NCBI GenBank assembly: GCA_022478985.1
Contig: JAKSZP010014546.1
Coordinates: forward strand, 62,001-126,000
DNA length: 64,000 bases
DNA from: Massospora cicadina
Taxonomy: Eukaryota; Entomophthoromycota; Entomophthoromycetes; Entomophthorales; Entomophthoraceae
Direction of reading: 5' to 3'
Position 1 is the stretch's first letter; each line of letters begins with the position of its first letter. The position numbers and the translations under genes are program-made. The notes beneath the pieces are model-generated. The model had not been told where the DNA came from, did not search any database, and saw only the letters and a list, made by a program, of their open reading frames with translations. This document shows, piece by piece, positions 34,786 through 46,099 of this stretch.

Positions 34786-35300
34786 TTTTGCAGAGGTTGC
34801 GGAGCCTTTAGTTTACCTTTTTCCTAAGGTAGTCCCTTTTGTATGGGGACTGTTGCGCCAAGCCTTAGTAAGTGCACCAAACTTAGCCCATCCTGATTTT
34901 TCCAAACCTTTTATACTATTTACCAATGCCAGTGATATTGCTATTGGAGACATTCTGGCTCAACATGATATCAACCTGGTTGATCACCCCTTCGTGTACT
35001 ATAGTAAAACCCTTTCTAAGGCTGAACAAATTATAGTGTTACTGAGAGAGAATGCCTTGCAGTTTTGTCTGCCATCAAGCATTTTTTACCTTACCTCTAT
35101 GGCAAGCATTTCACTATCATCACGGATCACGCTTCCTTGAAGTGGTTGCAACAAATGAAGGATCCTGATGGGCGCTTAGCTAGATGGGCATTAAAGCTCC
35201 AGAATTATGACTTTACTATTCAACATCGCGCTGGAGCTATTCATCAAAATGCTGATGGACTTTCTCAATTGCCTATACTAACGTTATTCTCTGCTGAGGA
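34786..35300 (+). pseudogene. RT end and RNase H of element D
   Basis: Begins with the segment that normally follows the RT fingers and palm (HFAEVAEPLVYLF, VPFVWG), then RNase H: FILFTNASDIAIG (first Asp now Asn), LLRENAL (Glu region), HFTIITDHASLKWLQQ (Asp) and RLARWALKLQNYDF. A frameshift near 35070 separates the halves. The RT palm with its YxDD motif is absent. Confidence 0.8.
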
Positions 35301-36520
35301 GGATCGCATCTATGACTTGATTGGTAGACCTGAGCTCTGGTACCGGGAATCTAAGGATGTTATATCAAAGCTACAATCCTTAATTGAAGATACTCAGGTT
35401 AAAGAAGGTTCATTATACAAGAAGTTGGGATCTAAGTGGTTGCCCTTTATTTGGTCCTCTGCGAGGACTAATAATATTATGGAGGCTCATCAAACTGTAG
35501 GGCATGGAGCTGTCGCTAAGACCATACAGTGGTTGAAAAATCATTGTTACTGGGATAAAATTCTGGAATCTGTACACGATTTGTTGGAGACTTGTCTCGC
35601 TTGCCAAAAACAATGTGGTGGAAATCCAATGTTCTAACACAAAATTGTGAGACCTTGCAAGCCTTTCTCTACTATGAGTATCAATGTGGTGAGTCCTCTC
35701 CCTACTGCCACTTATGGACATCGATATATTCTGTTAGCTATTGACCACTTTACTAAATGGATTGAAGCTATCTCAGTCTCCACGGTCACCTCTAAGGCTA
35801 CGGCGTCCTTTCTTTTTAAGCAAGTTTTCACCAGGCATGGTAGCCCAAAAGTCCTGTTATCAGATAATGGGATCAACTTTATTTCTCAGGTGGTATCCGA
35901 GCTTACTAAATTAATGGGTACCTATCAGTCATTTACATCCCCATACAATCCTTCTACTAATGGTGCAGTTGAATGAGCAAATGGTACCTTTGTAGCCATT
36001 CTTCAAAATATGGCTTCCAATGACTCTAGTAGATGGAGTCTCTATTTGCCTAGTGCAATGTTAGCCTATAGATTTAGCTACCATTGTATAATTGAATGTC
36101 TCCTTTTAGAGCTTTATATGGTCAGGATTTTATCCTTCCCTCAAGTGTACAACCTATACTTGAGGAGGCTACCCCGCAAACTACTGATTTAGCTATGAGG
36201 AGACTAGCTGATGAAATCATCTGAGTACAAGCTTTAGCTTCAAGTTCCCTTGCTGCTACCACCTTAAAAAAGGGAACAAGAACCAACGCTATTAGACCTA
36301 CGCTACCAGAATATCAAGTTGAGGATCTTGTACTCTTCTATCACCATAGGTCCAGGAGGAAGGATTCACAAACTTGACACCTTATGGGCTGGTCCTTACC
36401 GTATTTTTTCCAGGGTATTGAATACTCCATTGCAGCTGTTGATACTGGTACTGTTATCAATAGAGTGCATAGTAGATTTCTTTGTAAGTATGTGCCCCCT
36501 AGGCAAGATCTTGAGGGGGG
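35301..36520 (+). pseudogene. Integrase of element D
   Basis: HHCC zinc region (EAHQTVGHGAVAKT, then CLACQKQ) at about 35480-35610; core with MSINVVSPL (expected SIDVVGPL: first Asp is Asn), LLSDNGINF (second Asp, about 35857) and STNGAVE (Glu, about 35955); C-terminal domain near 36315-36410 (VEDLVLFYHH, AGPYRIF); end VPPRQDLEGG at about 36495, which overlaps the polypurine tract before the 3' LTR. In-frame stops at 35635 and 35974; a frameshift near 36090. Confidence 0.8.
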
Positions 36521-36523
36521 CAT

Positions 36524-37083
36524 TGTTGGGGATTCAACTACAATGACCAAAAATTATTCAAGATTGAGATTCAATATCTTGGTCTAATGAGATTGCAAAA
36601 TTAACATCAGAGATATCCAATTCTAGGATAGACCAATGATCAACCCTTTGGAGTTATCAACCTTCTCTGAAGGATGATGCTAAGCTATCTGATGAGGCAG
36701 AAAATCATATAAGAAAGTGTTTTATCAAATAAGAATCTTATCAGATCTGGCCATCACAAGCATGATATTAATAATCAGCAATATTGGTCATCTAATAGAA
36801 ATGATCTTACCTCAGATGAATCCCAAAAATCCTCACAAATAACTACTAAATCTACCCCTATAAATATCCCTCATTTCTAACAAATAAAGTACCAAATTTT
36901 TGTTTTGTGTAGCTAAACTTTGGTCTATTAATACAGAATTCTGTATTTTTGATTGGAATCAACTATAGCTACAGATTTAATAACTTCGTTGCAATTGTAT
37001 CAATCTTCATTAGAGCCACAGAACTAATAACTTTGTAGCCTTTGTAGCACCTGCTTATTGTGATTTCTCACGAAATTCCAATA
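36524..37083 (+). repeat. 3' LTR of element D
   Basis: 560 bp beginning TGTTGGGG after the tract TTGAGGGGGGCAT and ending CCAATA, followed by the CTCAC duplication. Confidence 0.9.
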
Positions 37084-37579
37084 CTCACAGATACTAGAGC
37101 CCCATGTAAGGTGGTATAGCTCTGGATTGCTGATACAGTGAATTATTTATCATTGAGAACTTATGTCTTTGTCTCATGCGGTCTCCTGAATATAATGTTT
37201 GTATAATAAAAAAGAACCTACACACTCAGCACTGTGCGTTCTTAGTTGCTTAGAGTTTGCATCTGGGCCTAATCAATTCTAAGCTCTAATCAGTCTTTGT
37301 ATGTAAAAAGCTATGCATCAGTTTGAAATATGGTGACTTCAAAAAGTCCAATTATTGGTTGTTTATACTTTTTATCAACAATTAATCTTTCTAAGCGTTT
37401 CTTTATAAATCATTTCATAAAATTCAGCTGTTTTTTGAAATAGTTTCTTTTTTTCCAAAAAAAATTAATATGTTTACTATCAGTTAATACATAATTTTTT
37501 ATAGGTTTTTCTTAGTCAGTTCTTTTTCCACCCCCCAAAAATATATCATTTCTGCATCTTTTTCAGGTTGCAGAATGGT

Positions 37580-38871
37580 CATTATTCAGTTGATTTGGTG
37601 GATTCAATTGGTCTGGTCAAATGGTTAGTGGGTTTATGCTACATTGATAGATTTAATTAGTTTTAGTCAAGTGGCTGGTGATCAATTGCTTTGACATGTT
37701 CATTTACACAGTGCATTCAAAAAGCTCTGGGACTGATGCTATTAAGGACACAACTTTTCAGATAAAATATATACTATTATTTAATATTCAACTTACATCC
37801 TTCCCTCTCTATACAGATTTTAGATCGCTCATATAATCTTTGAATGGCATACACATAGTCCTCCTTTAAAATCATATTTAAAAAGCTGTCACATTCTTTT
37901 GAAGAATCTCTATTTTTCAAAATGCTGCCCTTCTGTGCCACCTTCAGCTTAGGGAACATAAAGAAGTCATCTGGAGCTAAATCTATTGAGTAGGGAGGAT
38001 GGTTAATCACTGTGACTTATTTTTCCCAGCGAGAAATTGTGAGACAAACTCTGATGAGTGGTTTCTTCTGCATGCCAATGCTCCATCCCACTCATCAGAG
38101 TTTGTCTCACAATTTCTTGCTGGAAAATAAGTCACAGTGATTAACCATCCTCCCTACTAACTAGATTTAGCTCCAGCTGACTTTTATCTGTTCCCCTAAG
38201 CTGAAGGTGACACTGAAGGGGCAGCATTTTGATAATTTAGAGACGCATTAGAAGAATGTGACAGCTGTTTTAAGCATAATATTGAAGAATTACTATGTGT
38301 ATGCCGTTCAAAGATTATATGAGCGATTTAAGATCTGTATAGAGAGGTAAGGATGTATGTTAAATAAAAAATCATATAAGTTCATTTATCAGAAAAGTTA
38401 TGTCCTTGATAACATTAGTCCCAGAACCTTTTAAATGCAATGTGTTTTGGTTAAGGGTTGTGCTTTTCGGTTGATCAATAGTTTAATATTGCTTTGGTGA
38501 GGTGGCTGGTGGTTTTTTATCTTAATAGATTCAATCTTTTTGGCTATATATCTGTGGCATATTGATCTATACAATTGACGCAATTAGTTTGACAATAGTT
38601 GGTATTTTAGTTGATTTAATAGTTTAATCAGTACTGGCTGAGAGGTTAATAGGGAGATGGTTGATTTGCTTTAGTAATTGTTTTAACTGAGTGGGTGATG
38701 GGTTTTAGTTGATTTGATAGAGTAATTGGTTTTAACTGAGTGGGTGGTAGGTCTTGGTTGATTTGATAGGGATATTGATTTTGTCTGTTTGGTTGGTGTT
38801 GATTGGTTATTTTGATTGGTAAAAATTTTTGGCCAAGTGGTTGGTGGTTATTTATATATAACCTAAGAACT
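37580..38871. repeat. GT-rich degenerate tandem repeat region
   Basis: Loose repetition of phrases like GTTGATTTGATAG, TTTAATTGGTTTTG and GGTGGCTGGTGGTTTT, interrupted by the mariner foldback at 37706-38445. Clearest at 38680-38780, where a unit of about 50 bp (TTTTAACTGAGTGGGTG) recurs. No gene. Confidence 0.55.
37706..38445. mobile_element. Foldback element made of two mariner 3' ends
   Basis: Two arms of about 355 bp (37706-38060 and 38090-38445) are inverted copies around a 29-bp loop. Each arm encodes the C-terminal third of a mariner transposase reading outward from the centre: plus strand WFLLHANAPSHSSEFV (from 38059) and VTVINHPPY; minus strand VTVINHPPYSIDLAPDDFF and FPKLKVAQKG (about 38010-37900). 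Outer ends are similar: ACACAGTGCATTCAAAAAG on the left and, inverted, ACACATTGCATTTAAAAGG on the right. The catalytic Asp of the HDNAPSH motif is Ala in the plus copy; stops are present in both. No TA duplication is clear. Confidence 0.85.
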
Positions 38872-39007
38872 AAATTACTGGTCAGATACTGGACCAATCT
38901 TTTAAAATTGGAATGGGACCACCATGGGATCATCCTCTTTCATTTAAAAGTTCAGTCAAGTTGGTCCATTAGTTTCAAAGTAATAAATGAACAAACATGA
39001 AAATAAA
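38872..39007. repeat. Dispersed repeat, copy 1 (copy 2 at 51405-51537)
   Basis: Both copies run from AAATTACTGGTCAG through CCACCATGGGATCAT to a phrase like TTTCAAAGTAATAAATGAAC. The end resembles tails of some LINE/SINE families, but this is only an impression. Non-coding. Confidence 0.55.
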
Positions 39008-39179
39008 GTTCAAATTAAGAACCTCCTCATTTTATAAGTTGGTTAAAAAGTATTGTAAGTTGTCTTTATTAAATCTAGGAACCCCTTCTGCAACAGCATA
39101 AAGCTGTTTGGGGAATAATTGGTCTCATCCTTTTGATCTTTCTTTCTTAGAAAGTCCCACATTTCTGCCCTTTTATAGA

Positions 39180-39365
39180 AAAGCACTTACTTCATCAGGA
39201 TTGTTATGATCAATATTATACTATAATAACATCCATCTTTAGCCATAGTACTTTACTGCATCTGTCTTTTAACATGATGGCCCTAAAAGGGTTCAAACCC
39301 AGGTTGGCACCTTCATTTCAGCTAAAATTTTATGGCTTCTTATCTCAACGCCATAATCATTGCTA
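39180..39365 (-). mobile_element. Possible tRNA-headed SINE remnant
   Basis: On the minus strand ATGGCGTTGAGATAAG (A-box-like, about 39354) is followed by CCAACCTGGGTTTGAACCC (B-box-like, about 39300), which parallels the SINE head at 50.5 kb. The remainder and any duplication are unclear. Confidence 0.35.
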
Positions 39366-39388
39366 CTTTGGTTTAGAGCGTTTTATCA

Positions 39389-39728
39389 GTAGCACTAAAA
39401 AGATTTTGGTGTAAATTTTCTGCATTAAGCCTAGGAGCGTCAGGAGCAATTTTTGCTTTAGTCTCTTTTGTTGTCTATCATATTTCAGAAGCTAAAGTTT
39501 AAATTGTATTTGTTACAGGATTATCATCTAATCTCTTCAAGTCACTTTCACTTTTCATGACTTTTGACCTTCTTGGTGTTATTCTTAAGTGGAGAACATT
39601 TGATCATTATATATGGGTTTATAAATTCTTGCCCATTACAATTATTGATTTCATGGTTTAATACTAATTAATTTTAGGTTATCTTGGGAGGCGCCTTATT
39701 TGGACTTGCCTATTTTAATATAAAATAA
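39389..39728 (+). pseudogene. Rhomboid intramembrane protease pseudogene (PARL/PCP1 type)
   Basis: The only recognisable host-type gene. Exon sequence to 39616 reads SLGASGAIFALVSFV, with the GxSG active-site Ser, later FMTFDLLGVILKWRTFDH. After a likely 61-bp intron (39617-39677: GT start, TACTAAT branch site, TTTTAG end) the frame continues VILGGALFGLAYFNIK and a stop. Mitochondrial rhomboids (PARL/Pcp1) have FDHxAHLGGALFG here; the residue before LGG, normally the catalytic His, is Ile. An in-frame TAA follows SEAKV. The upstream part was not found, so this is a fragment. It could also be a decayed gene whose other exons I cannot see. Confidence 0.7.
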
Positions 39729-39729
39729 A

Positions 39730-40365
39730 ATACTTATGGCTTCCCATCAAAAAACTGTGATCAAGTTCAAATTAAATTTATCTAGAGATATTTAAAGATG
39801 AACCTATCAAATAATTAAAAAAAAGCATATTCTTTGTTTCTTTATTTTCAGTTTGACTATGGAGCATGCTTTTTTAACAGAAAATTCTATAATTAAATTT
39901 AAAAAAACAAACTTTTTTTTATAATTTAACAAACAATTGATAATTTTTGCTAATAAACATGGTATTTGAGATGTTAGCAAAAATGCCATCATTTATTGTC
40001 ATGAAGCGTGCAGATAATAATGAGACTTTCTGGGAACTCTGGGAGAGTGGATACCCAGAACCTCATCCAGAATATCTCAGGTACAGCTATCCATATTAAT
40101 GGCTGGGAAATGCAGAAGGCAGCCGTGAGGGCTAACCAGGGATTTTCCAGAATTGGAAATCATACTCATCAAATGTCTGGTGGAACTCTCAGAATCACAT
40201 ATAAATTTATATGTTATTTAAAGTTTTTGTTTTAAACCAATATGGTGGAAAGGGAAAAATGGTTTGATGGAGAAATATGTTGGGGTCAATACCTTATAAG
40301 CATACAAAACCAAATTGAAAATAAATAATTTCATTCACTGTATGGTATAGTTTTGAAACTTGATT
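39730..40365. other. No gene seen
   Basis: AT-rich. A possible splice acceptor TTATTTTCAG at 39842-39851, followed by TTTGACTATGGAGC, might be another exon of the rhomboid pseudogene (PARL proteins have a TYGHEL-like segment here), but this is weak. Confidence 0.25.
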
Positions 40366-42300
40366 ATGTCAGATCAACATCATGAAATTTTTAAGATGCC
40401 AGATTGATCCTTTCCTGGCCAGCTGACTCATGCTCAAATTTTGCACCAACTTTCCCCTCCCAATATGATTTTTTTGGAGGATCAGCGTCACTTTGTTTGG
40501 CAGATGATTGGGGGTGCCCATGGCCAGGCCTCATATGGATGGTCCTATTAAGTTGATAAAGGGGTTTTTCGAGCTGTACCTATCAGGTATGGCCCCACAA
40601 TCAACAATGATGAATGGGAACAGTGGTTGGTTATTCCAACGCCCATAACTGACTTATTTGATTTAATTTTGCTGGATCCCAATTTAATTATATTGTCAGA
40701 ACTAAAACCACCGGAGACAACTGTCATGGCAATGTCATATAAAGTTTAGACTGGCCTGCCAGTCAGGATGCAAAAGCACCCAAAAGGCGAGCCAGAATGC
40801 CAGAGGCATTGCTGATCAAACAACGTTAGATTAGGCTGAGAGATAAGTAACAATGGAGTACCAACTGGCTGCAAGTGTAAAAAGAAACCTGGTGAAAACC
40901 AGGCTGTTGCAGCCTCAGGGCTAATGTGCCTTGGCATAGGGATTTGCAAGAGTGAAAAAATCCCTAAAGGCCTTGACACAATAGGCCCAAGTGATTATGG
41001 TGAAAATCGGAGCTAGTAATATGACTTGGACAACCCAGTTTATATGTGGGCTGTGGGACCTCATTGCAAATATCATGGGGGTTCTGCAAGAAAAATTTGG
41101 TCTTAAAATAAATAAATTTGAGCACAAGGAGATTCTTAATAAAATTAAATATAAGATAATTAATTGTCATTTTCACAATGTGTTACAACTGCTTAAATAG
41201 ATGATCATTTTGTGGAATAGCTTAGGAAAAAGTGGGGTTGTAGCCGTTGAGATTTGACCTAAATTGGAAACTTTGGGCAAGGGAGAGGAAAACAAATTGT
41301 TTTAAATTGACTTTGAAATTATTTTTGGTGGGATGAGTTGCTGTCAGTTCATCCACAGACGGCTGAATTGCAGCTTTTCTGTAGTTTCTGTGACTGATGT
41401 GACAGCGTCTCATATGACCAGAAGTGGAACCTCCAAGGCCACCCCACATATGGGCAGTACCAGGAGGTTGGGAAAGAATTTGAAGCACCCAACCCACCCA
41501 CACAGCCAGTCGCTTTGGCATCCATTTGACCAAGCAAAGAGTATCAGATGAAGGTTTTGAGTTTTCTAAGAGTGTTTCAAACTGTCAGCAACATTTCTTA
41601 ATGGCTTGATGCCCTTGGAGAACTTTGACAAAGATTTAATACTAGACGCTTTGTGTGTCAAGAGTACATGTCCATCAGGATTTGTTGCCAAGGGTTTAGA
41701 GCTCTCAGGCCTATATGCCAAATGCTTGTTGCCCTTGACTTTATTTGAACCTTTTATCTTAAGAGAATGCTGACTCTCAAAAGCCCAGCACAAATCCCCA
41801 ATTTGTTATATTAATTCGTTCAAAGTTGATACTGGGATGGGTGACGGGTCTTTAAAAGTTAAGCCATTACCCATTGCTTGTCCACCACATTGGCGAAGTT
41901 ACCCTGGGAGATGAGAGGGACAACTAGACTTCTTGGACCCTTTTTAGATGGAAACAACACCCAGTCTAAGTAGAGGGGGCACTCCCCAGACTTAAAACAA
42001 CTTTTGTAGGGGGAAAATTACTGCCAACCCTCTGCTGGCGGTGGCCACATGCTGCTGCCACTTCCCCAAAAGCACCCTGGATTTTTTTCATCAGCTCATA
42101 GGTGGTTGACATGGAGGAAAATGACGCAATCTTAAGGGATATGCTATTATCCACCTCTCATCTACAGCATAAGTTAAATCACCCAGGGTGATGAGAGGAA
42201 CTGCTGTTAGCTTTTTCCCTTCTTAACTCAAAATGGGAATAACTCCTGATTCAGCTTCAGTGGTTGATCCCCCAGACTTAAACCCATGTAAAAGTTAACT
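40366..42300. repeat. Unclassified coding repeat F, copy F1
   Basis: Plus strand: a frame from ATG 40366 (MSDQHHEIFKMPD) with two in-frame stops runs to about 40748, containing MIFLEDQRHFVWQMIGGAHG and TDLFDLILLDPNLIILSEL. Minus strand: frames containing AVPLITLGDLTYAVDERWII (about 42210) and VVPLISQGNFANVVDKQWVM (about 41920), then GGLGASNSF (about 41490). Landmarks recur in copy F2 about 2.04-2.17 kb downstream in the same order. The two strands seem to carry convergent coding regions. I recognise neither protein. Confidence 0.5.
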
Positions 42301-42749
42301 ATGTAAATTAAATTGTGGATATGAGCTTATATAAAAATAAGAGCAGTTTATTGCAAAAGCTGTTCATATATTGTTGGTATCACTAGATTTATATATCTGC
42401 TTTTCACATCTTTAAGCCCAAAAAAATAAAAGCTATATACTATTATAATAAAGGTGCAACTCAAACACTACATACTGCAATTTTAAGGCTTAAACTTTAA
42501 TATGAAATGGCTATTGCGTGTATGAAGTTGAGATCCAATTAACAAGCAAAGATTAGTTTTTTGATATCTGCTAAATGATATGTTTATCTTTCAATTTCAA
42601 AAACTTAGGCTAGTTTGACGCAACTTTACAAAAAGGATAGCCTTATTGGAAATCTGATTTTATGTTATGATATCATTTGTTATTACTAGTTTAATATTAA
42701 AAGCAATTTTCTAAAGGCATACTTTTGGTATTTTTGAAAAAATTACAAC

Positions 42750-44317
42750 CAAACAGTGCTAGAATGTCATAGAAATGGCAGAAGAAGTTTAGACTGGCCT
42801 GCCAGTCGGGATGCATAAGCACTCAAAAGCAAGCCAGAATGCCAGAGGCATTGCTGAATGAATGACTTGATATGGAGCTGGGCATTGGGAAAGATGAATT
42901 GTTGGTGTAACATGGCAGTGAGTATGATCCCGACAACAAACCACAATGAGCCCACTCCTGACCCAGGGGGCCTTGCTGCATGGGGTGAGACCACAGAGAT
43001 AGTTTCAATAAGTTCATCAGCAGATGGGGTCATTTTCAACCGGGGAGGCAAGGAGGCGAATTATCTCTTGCAATTGATGGACATAAGGCCACAAGATTCC
43101 CATGTATTGTTGTCAGAAGTTCAAGATAACGGGGTTGAATATCAAAAAACATTGGACTCGCTGAATCCAATCAATGATGGAGGGGGCCATAGTAACCATA
43201 AGTACTGGTAGGACCCATCCGGTATATGGACTGACAGGCCACCAGGGAAACGCCATCAGGGATGTGGTCAGAAGGAGTAATTCAATAAAAAATTGTTTGG
43301 TTTTTTTACAAAATTTTTGAAGGAAAAGAAAGAAAATTGAACAACAATTTTCTCAGTGCTATGCAACTGATTAAATAGTGGTCGATTGGGGTAGTGACAA
43401 GCTGGGATTGGGACCCTCAATTTTGACCTAACTGGTGAATTATTCAGGAATGGGCGGGTTTGTTCCTTGGGAACTGACATCAAAAAATTTGGCAGCGGGC
43501 TGAGTCGCTGTCAGTTCAACCTCAAACGTCCAAACATAGGCTCAGCTACATTTCTGATGGTTGGCGCGACGGCATTTGGCCCAATGAGTGATGGGAATCC
43601 CCCAAGGCCACCCCACATAGGGGTAGGTCCATTTGGTTGGGAACGGGTTTGAGATGCCCAAACCACCCATGCTCAGTCACTGGGCTGTTTGTTTGGTCAG
43701 TGGCATCACATCAGCCGCAACGCCCAAATTGTCAACAGGGGACTTTGAACCCTTGTTGATGGCGTTTGATGCTATAGTCTGGCCATTGAGGATGATCCCC
43801 GATGACTTTGGTTGAGAGGTGATTTGTTTGATCAACATTTTAATCAAATTTGAACCGTTGGCTGTTCCAGCTAATACCTCAGTCTTCATGCCTTTCCAGC
43901 CATTTGAGATCTGAGCATCGGCCAAATTGCCACTCAAGTTAGAACCAACTGATTTCAATTTGACAATCTCAGCGCAGATTTCACTAATTCCCCATAACAG
44001 TTCTGCTGAGGTGAGTGTGGGTGCTGGGGGTGGGATCCAAAGCGGAAGAGCTGTTACCCACCGCTTGTCTACTGCGTGAGCGAGATCGCCCTGAGTAACA
44101 AGAGGTACCGCCATCCTCTTTGGTGTCTTCTTACTCAGGAATGGGAAAATGGCCTGATCAACAGCCAGGGGATGTTCCCCGGGACTTACATAGAAACACC
44201 AAAACTATTAGGTTTAGGCCATCAGTTGGCAACTGGAAGACCACAGTCCAGGTCCAGACCATGAAAGGTCAAAAACTCGACTGCAGTTCACCAGTTGCTG
44301 ACTGTCAGGATCATGGG
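42750..44317. repeat. Unclassified coding repeat F, copy F2
   Basis: Matches F1 from AGACTGGCCTGCCAGTC (42791) onward. Minus strand has the best-preserved frame, 44114-43677 (145 aa, MAVPLVTQGDLAHAVDKRWV at the start, then many Gly/Ser/Asn-rich residues). Plus strand has a frame at 42858-43211 containing GGLAAWGETTEIVSISSSAD. It ends where element C's 3' LTR starts (44318). It may be a tandem duplicate or two insertions of one element; no transposase, RT or integrase motif seen. Confidence 0.5.
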
Positions 44318-44802
44318 TGTAATACCTTGTATCTCTCAATAATTTGAGGCCAGGGGACCCAAAGTTTCAGGATATTGGATTACCTGTTTTTACTTCTCTT
44401 AGTCAAGAATCATTTTCCAGATAGTTCTTCTGAGAGACAATTGCTAAAAAAGTATACAATTCTTACTTTTTTTAGTACTAGATGGTCTATACAATTCTTA
44501 CTTAAAATTGAGAAAAGAAGAGAGTAGTGTTTATTTTAGAAAAAGAATCTTTATAAGGAAGTTTTTTCAGTAAATCTCCAAGATAAGATATAGACTCATA
44601 ACAAATCTGGGTTTCAGTGGTAGGTTAGACATTTTGGTCCAATAGGATTTGCTCGCCTCATAGATTGGGTTTATACCCTGATACTAGGGCGTGGAATGTC
44701 ATCAGGAATTGTCCCTATTAAGGGCCTAACTATTTGGCTGACTCAGGTTCAATTCCAATCATTACCCTTGTTAAAATCTCCCATCAGGTTGGAATCTTTA
44801 CA
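44318..44802 (-). repeat. 3' LTR of element C
   Basis: Starts (minus strand) TGTAAAGATTCC at 44802, directly after the purine tract AGAGGGGGGTAT, and ends ATTACA at 44318. Aligns with 50808-51312. Contains the 21-bp insertion R5. Confidence 0.85.
44467..44487 (-). mobile_element. Retroposon R, copy R5 (21 bp)
   Basis: On the minus strand the insert ends CCATCTAGTACTAAAAAAA and consists of little else. TATACAATTCTTAC flanks it on both sides (44453-44466 and 44488-44501). The other LTR of element C, near 50940-50970, reads through the same place without insert or duplication. All 21 bases equal the last 21 of copy R4. Confidence 0.85.
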
Positions 44803-44869
44803 ATACCCCCCTCTAGATCTTGGCATAAGGGGGAAAACGGACGGAGAAATCAACTATGGATGCAGTTTA

Positions 44870-45800
44870 CTACTGTACTATGAATGACCTCTACAATTGA
44901 GTGTTCATTGCCCCACTTATAAATGACCTTGTAAGGACCTGGCCAGTTGGTTCCCAATTTATTGTCACGACCTCCAGGTGATGATGGTAGAAAAGAACTA
45001 AGTCACCCAGTTGGAAGGTGTGCAGGGGGTTATTTTTATCATTAAATTGGTCAGTTTCACTACTAGTGGTAGCTGATAGGTTCTCAGAAGCTATATCCTA
45101 GAGTCAGATGATTTCATTGGCAATGCTTTGCATAGTAACTTCAGGGGCGTCAGGGGATGCCTGTTCTAACATGGCCTGCACTCTGGAGGGCAACTGGGGA
45201 TTTCGTCCATACAAAGACTAGAAGGGCGACATCAAAATGATTTGGTGGTAGCTTATTCAATAGGCCAGAATTGCACTAGGCAAATATTGGGGCCAGTGGA
45301 GAGGGTCAGCTGTGGCCATTTTCTGAAGATTGGCCGTTAGGGTACCATTCGCCCACTCCACCATTCCATTGGTGGCAGGTTGTTAGGGAGTGGAAAATAC
45401 CTGGGTGTATCCCATCAGCTCAGATAAATCATTCATCAGTGATGATTGGAAGTTTTGCTCATTATTGGAGAGTATTATGTGAGAGCACCCATGATGGGTA
45501 ATAATCCAATTATATAATAAGGTGGAGGTAGCTTTTGCTGAAGTGGAAGGTAGTGATACAGATTCAATCCACTTAGTAAATGATCCATGGCCAGGAGGAG
45601 GAACTGGTAACCATTAGAGGCTCGAGGGAGAGGTCCCACAACATCAATGCTAATAGTATGGAAGGGTTCACAGGGTGTAACCACTGAATGTTATAACTGA
45701 GGATTAGGTCTGGCTTGACTTTGGCATACCAGGAAGGACTCCAATACATATTGGATTGTAACAATCACTCCTTCCCAGTTACATTGAGTATTGAGCCAAT
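44870..45800 (-). pseudogene. Integrase of element C
   Basis: Core motifs: TISIDVVGPLPRA (first Asp, about 45660), ILSNNEQNF (about 45472; expected LSDNxxNF, so the second Asp is Asn), ATNGMVEWANGTL (Glu, about 45355), then LHWPQYLPSAILAY. The C-terminal domain contains LGDLVLFYHH (about 45010). It ends in a QDLEGG segment overlapping the polypurine tract before the LTR, as in element D. Several stops. Confidence 0.75.
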
Positions 45801-46099
45801 GGTAAGTTTTTAAAACTCCTTTATGGCCAAATTGCTAATGTCCCTCCAATATGACGTCAGTTCAATCTGAAGGTCATATATAGGAAAGTCATTTTTTAAA
45901 AAAGTTTGCTCAGTTGGCCATTTTTGATTTGAAGACCCGCCAATTTTTTCCTATTTCCTTTTAAAAGGTCGGGGATTCATCTTTCCATAAGTGTGGTTGA
46001 GTTAGGAGATCTTAAAGTTGATCCTCCTCAGGGGCAGTTAAAGTTAATATGGGCAGCCGGGATAGGCAATCTGAATTTTGGTGTATGTTCCCTGGTCAA

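Larger units (their letters stand above)
31632..37083 (+). mobile_element. Ty3/gypsy element D, complete ends, RT deleted
   Basis: LTRs at 31632-32189 and 36524-37083 flanked by CTCAC (31627-31631 and 37084-37088), a 5-bp target-site duplication. Internal order: gag with a collagen-like stretch, zinc knuckle, protease remnant, then directly the end of RT, RNase H and integrase. The RT core that element C carries at the same place is absent, a deletion of roughly 1.5 kb near 34780. Catalytic Asp codons in protease, RNase H and integrase all read Asn. It is a defective, probably once cross-mobilised, element. Confidence 0.9.

Noticed and set aside
38059..38400. An active mariner transposase
   Set aside because: Only the C-terminal third is present, with stops and Ala for the catalytic Asp in the HDNAPSH motif.
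44660..44790. SINE-like B boxes (GGTTCAATTCC) here and at 51240-51290
   Set aside because: Both occur at the same place in the two LTRs of element C, so they belong to the LTR.
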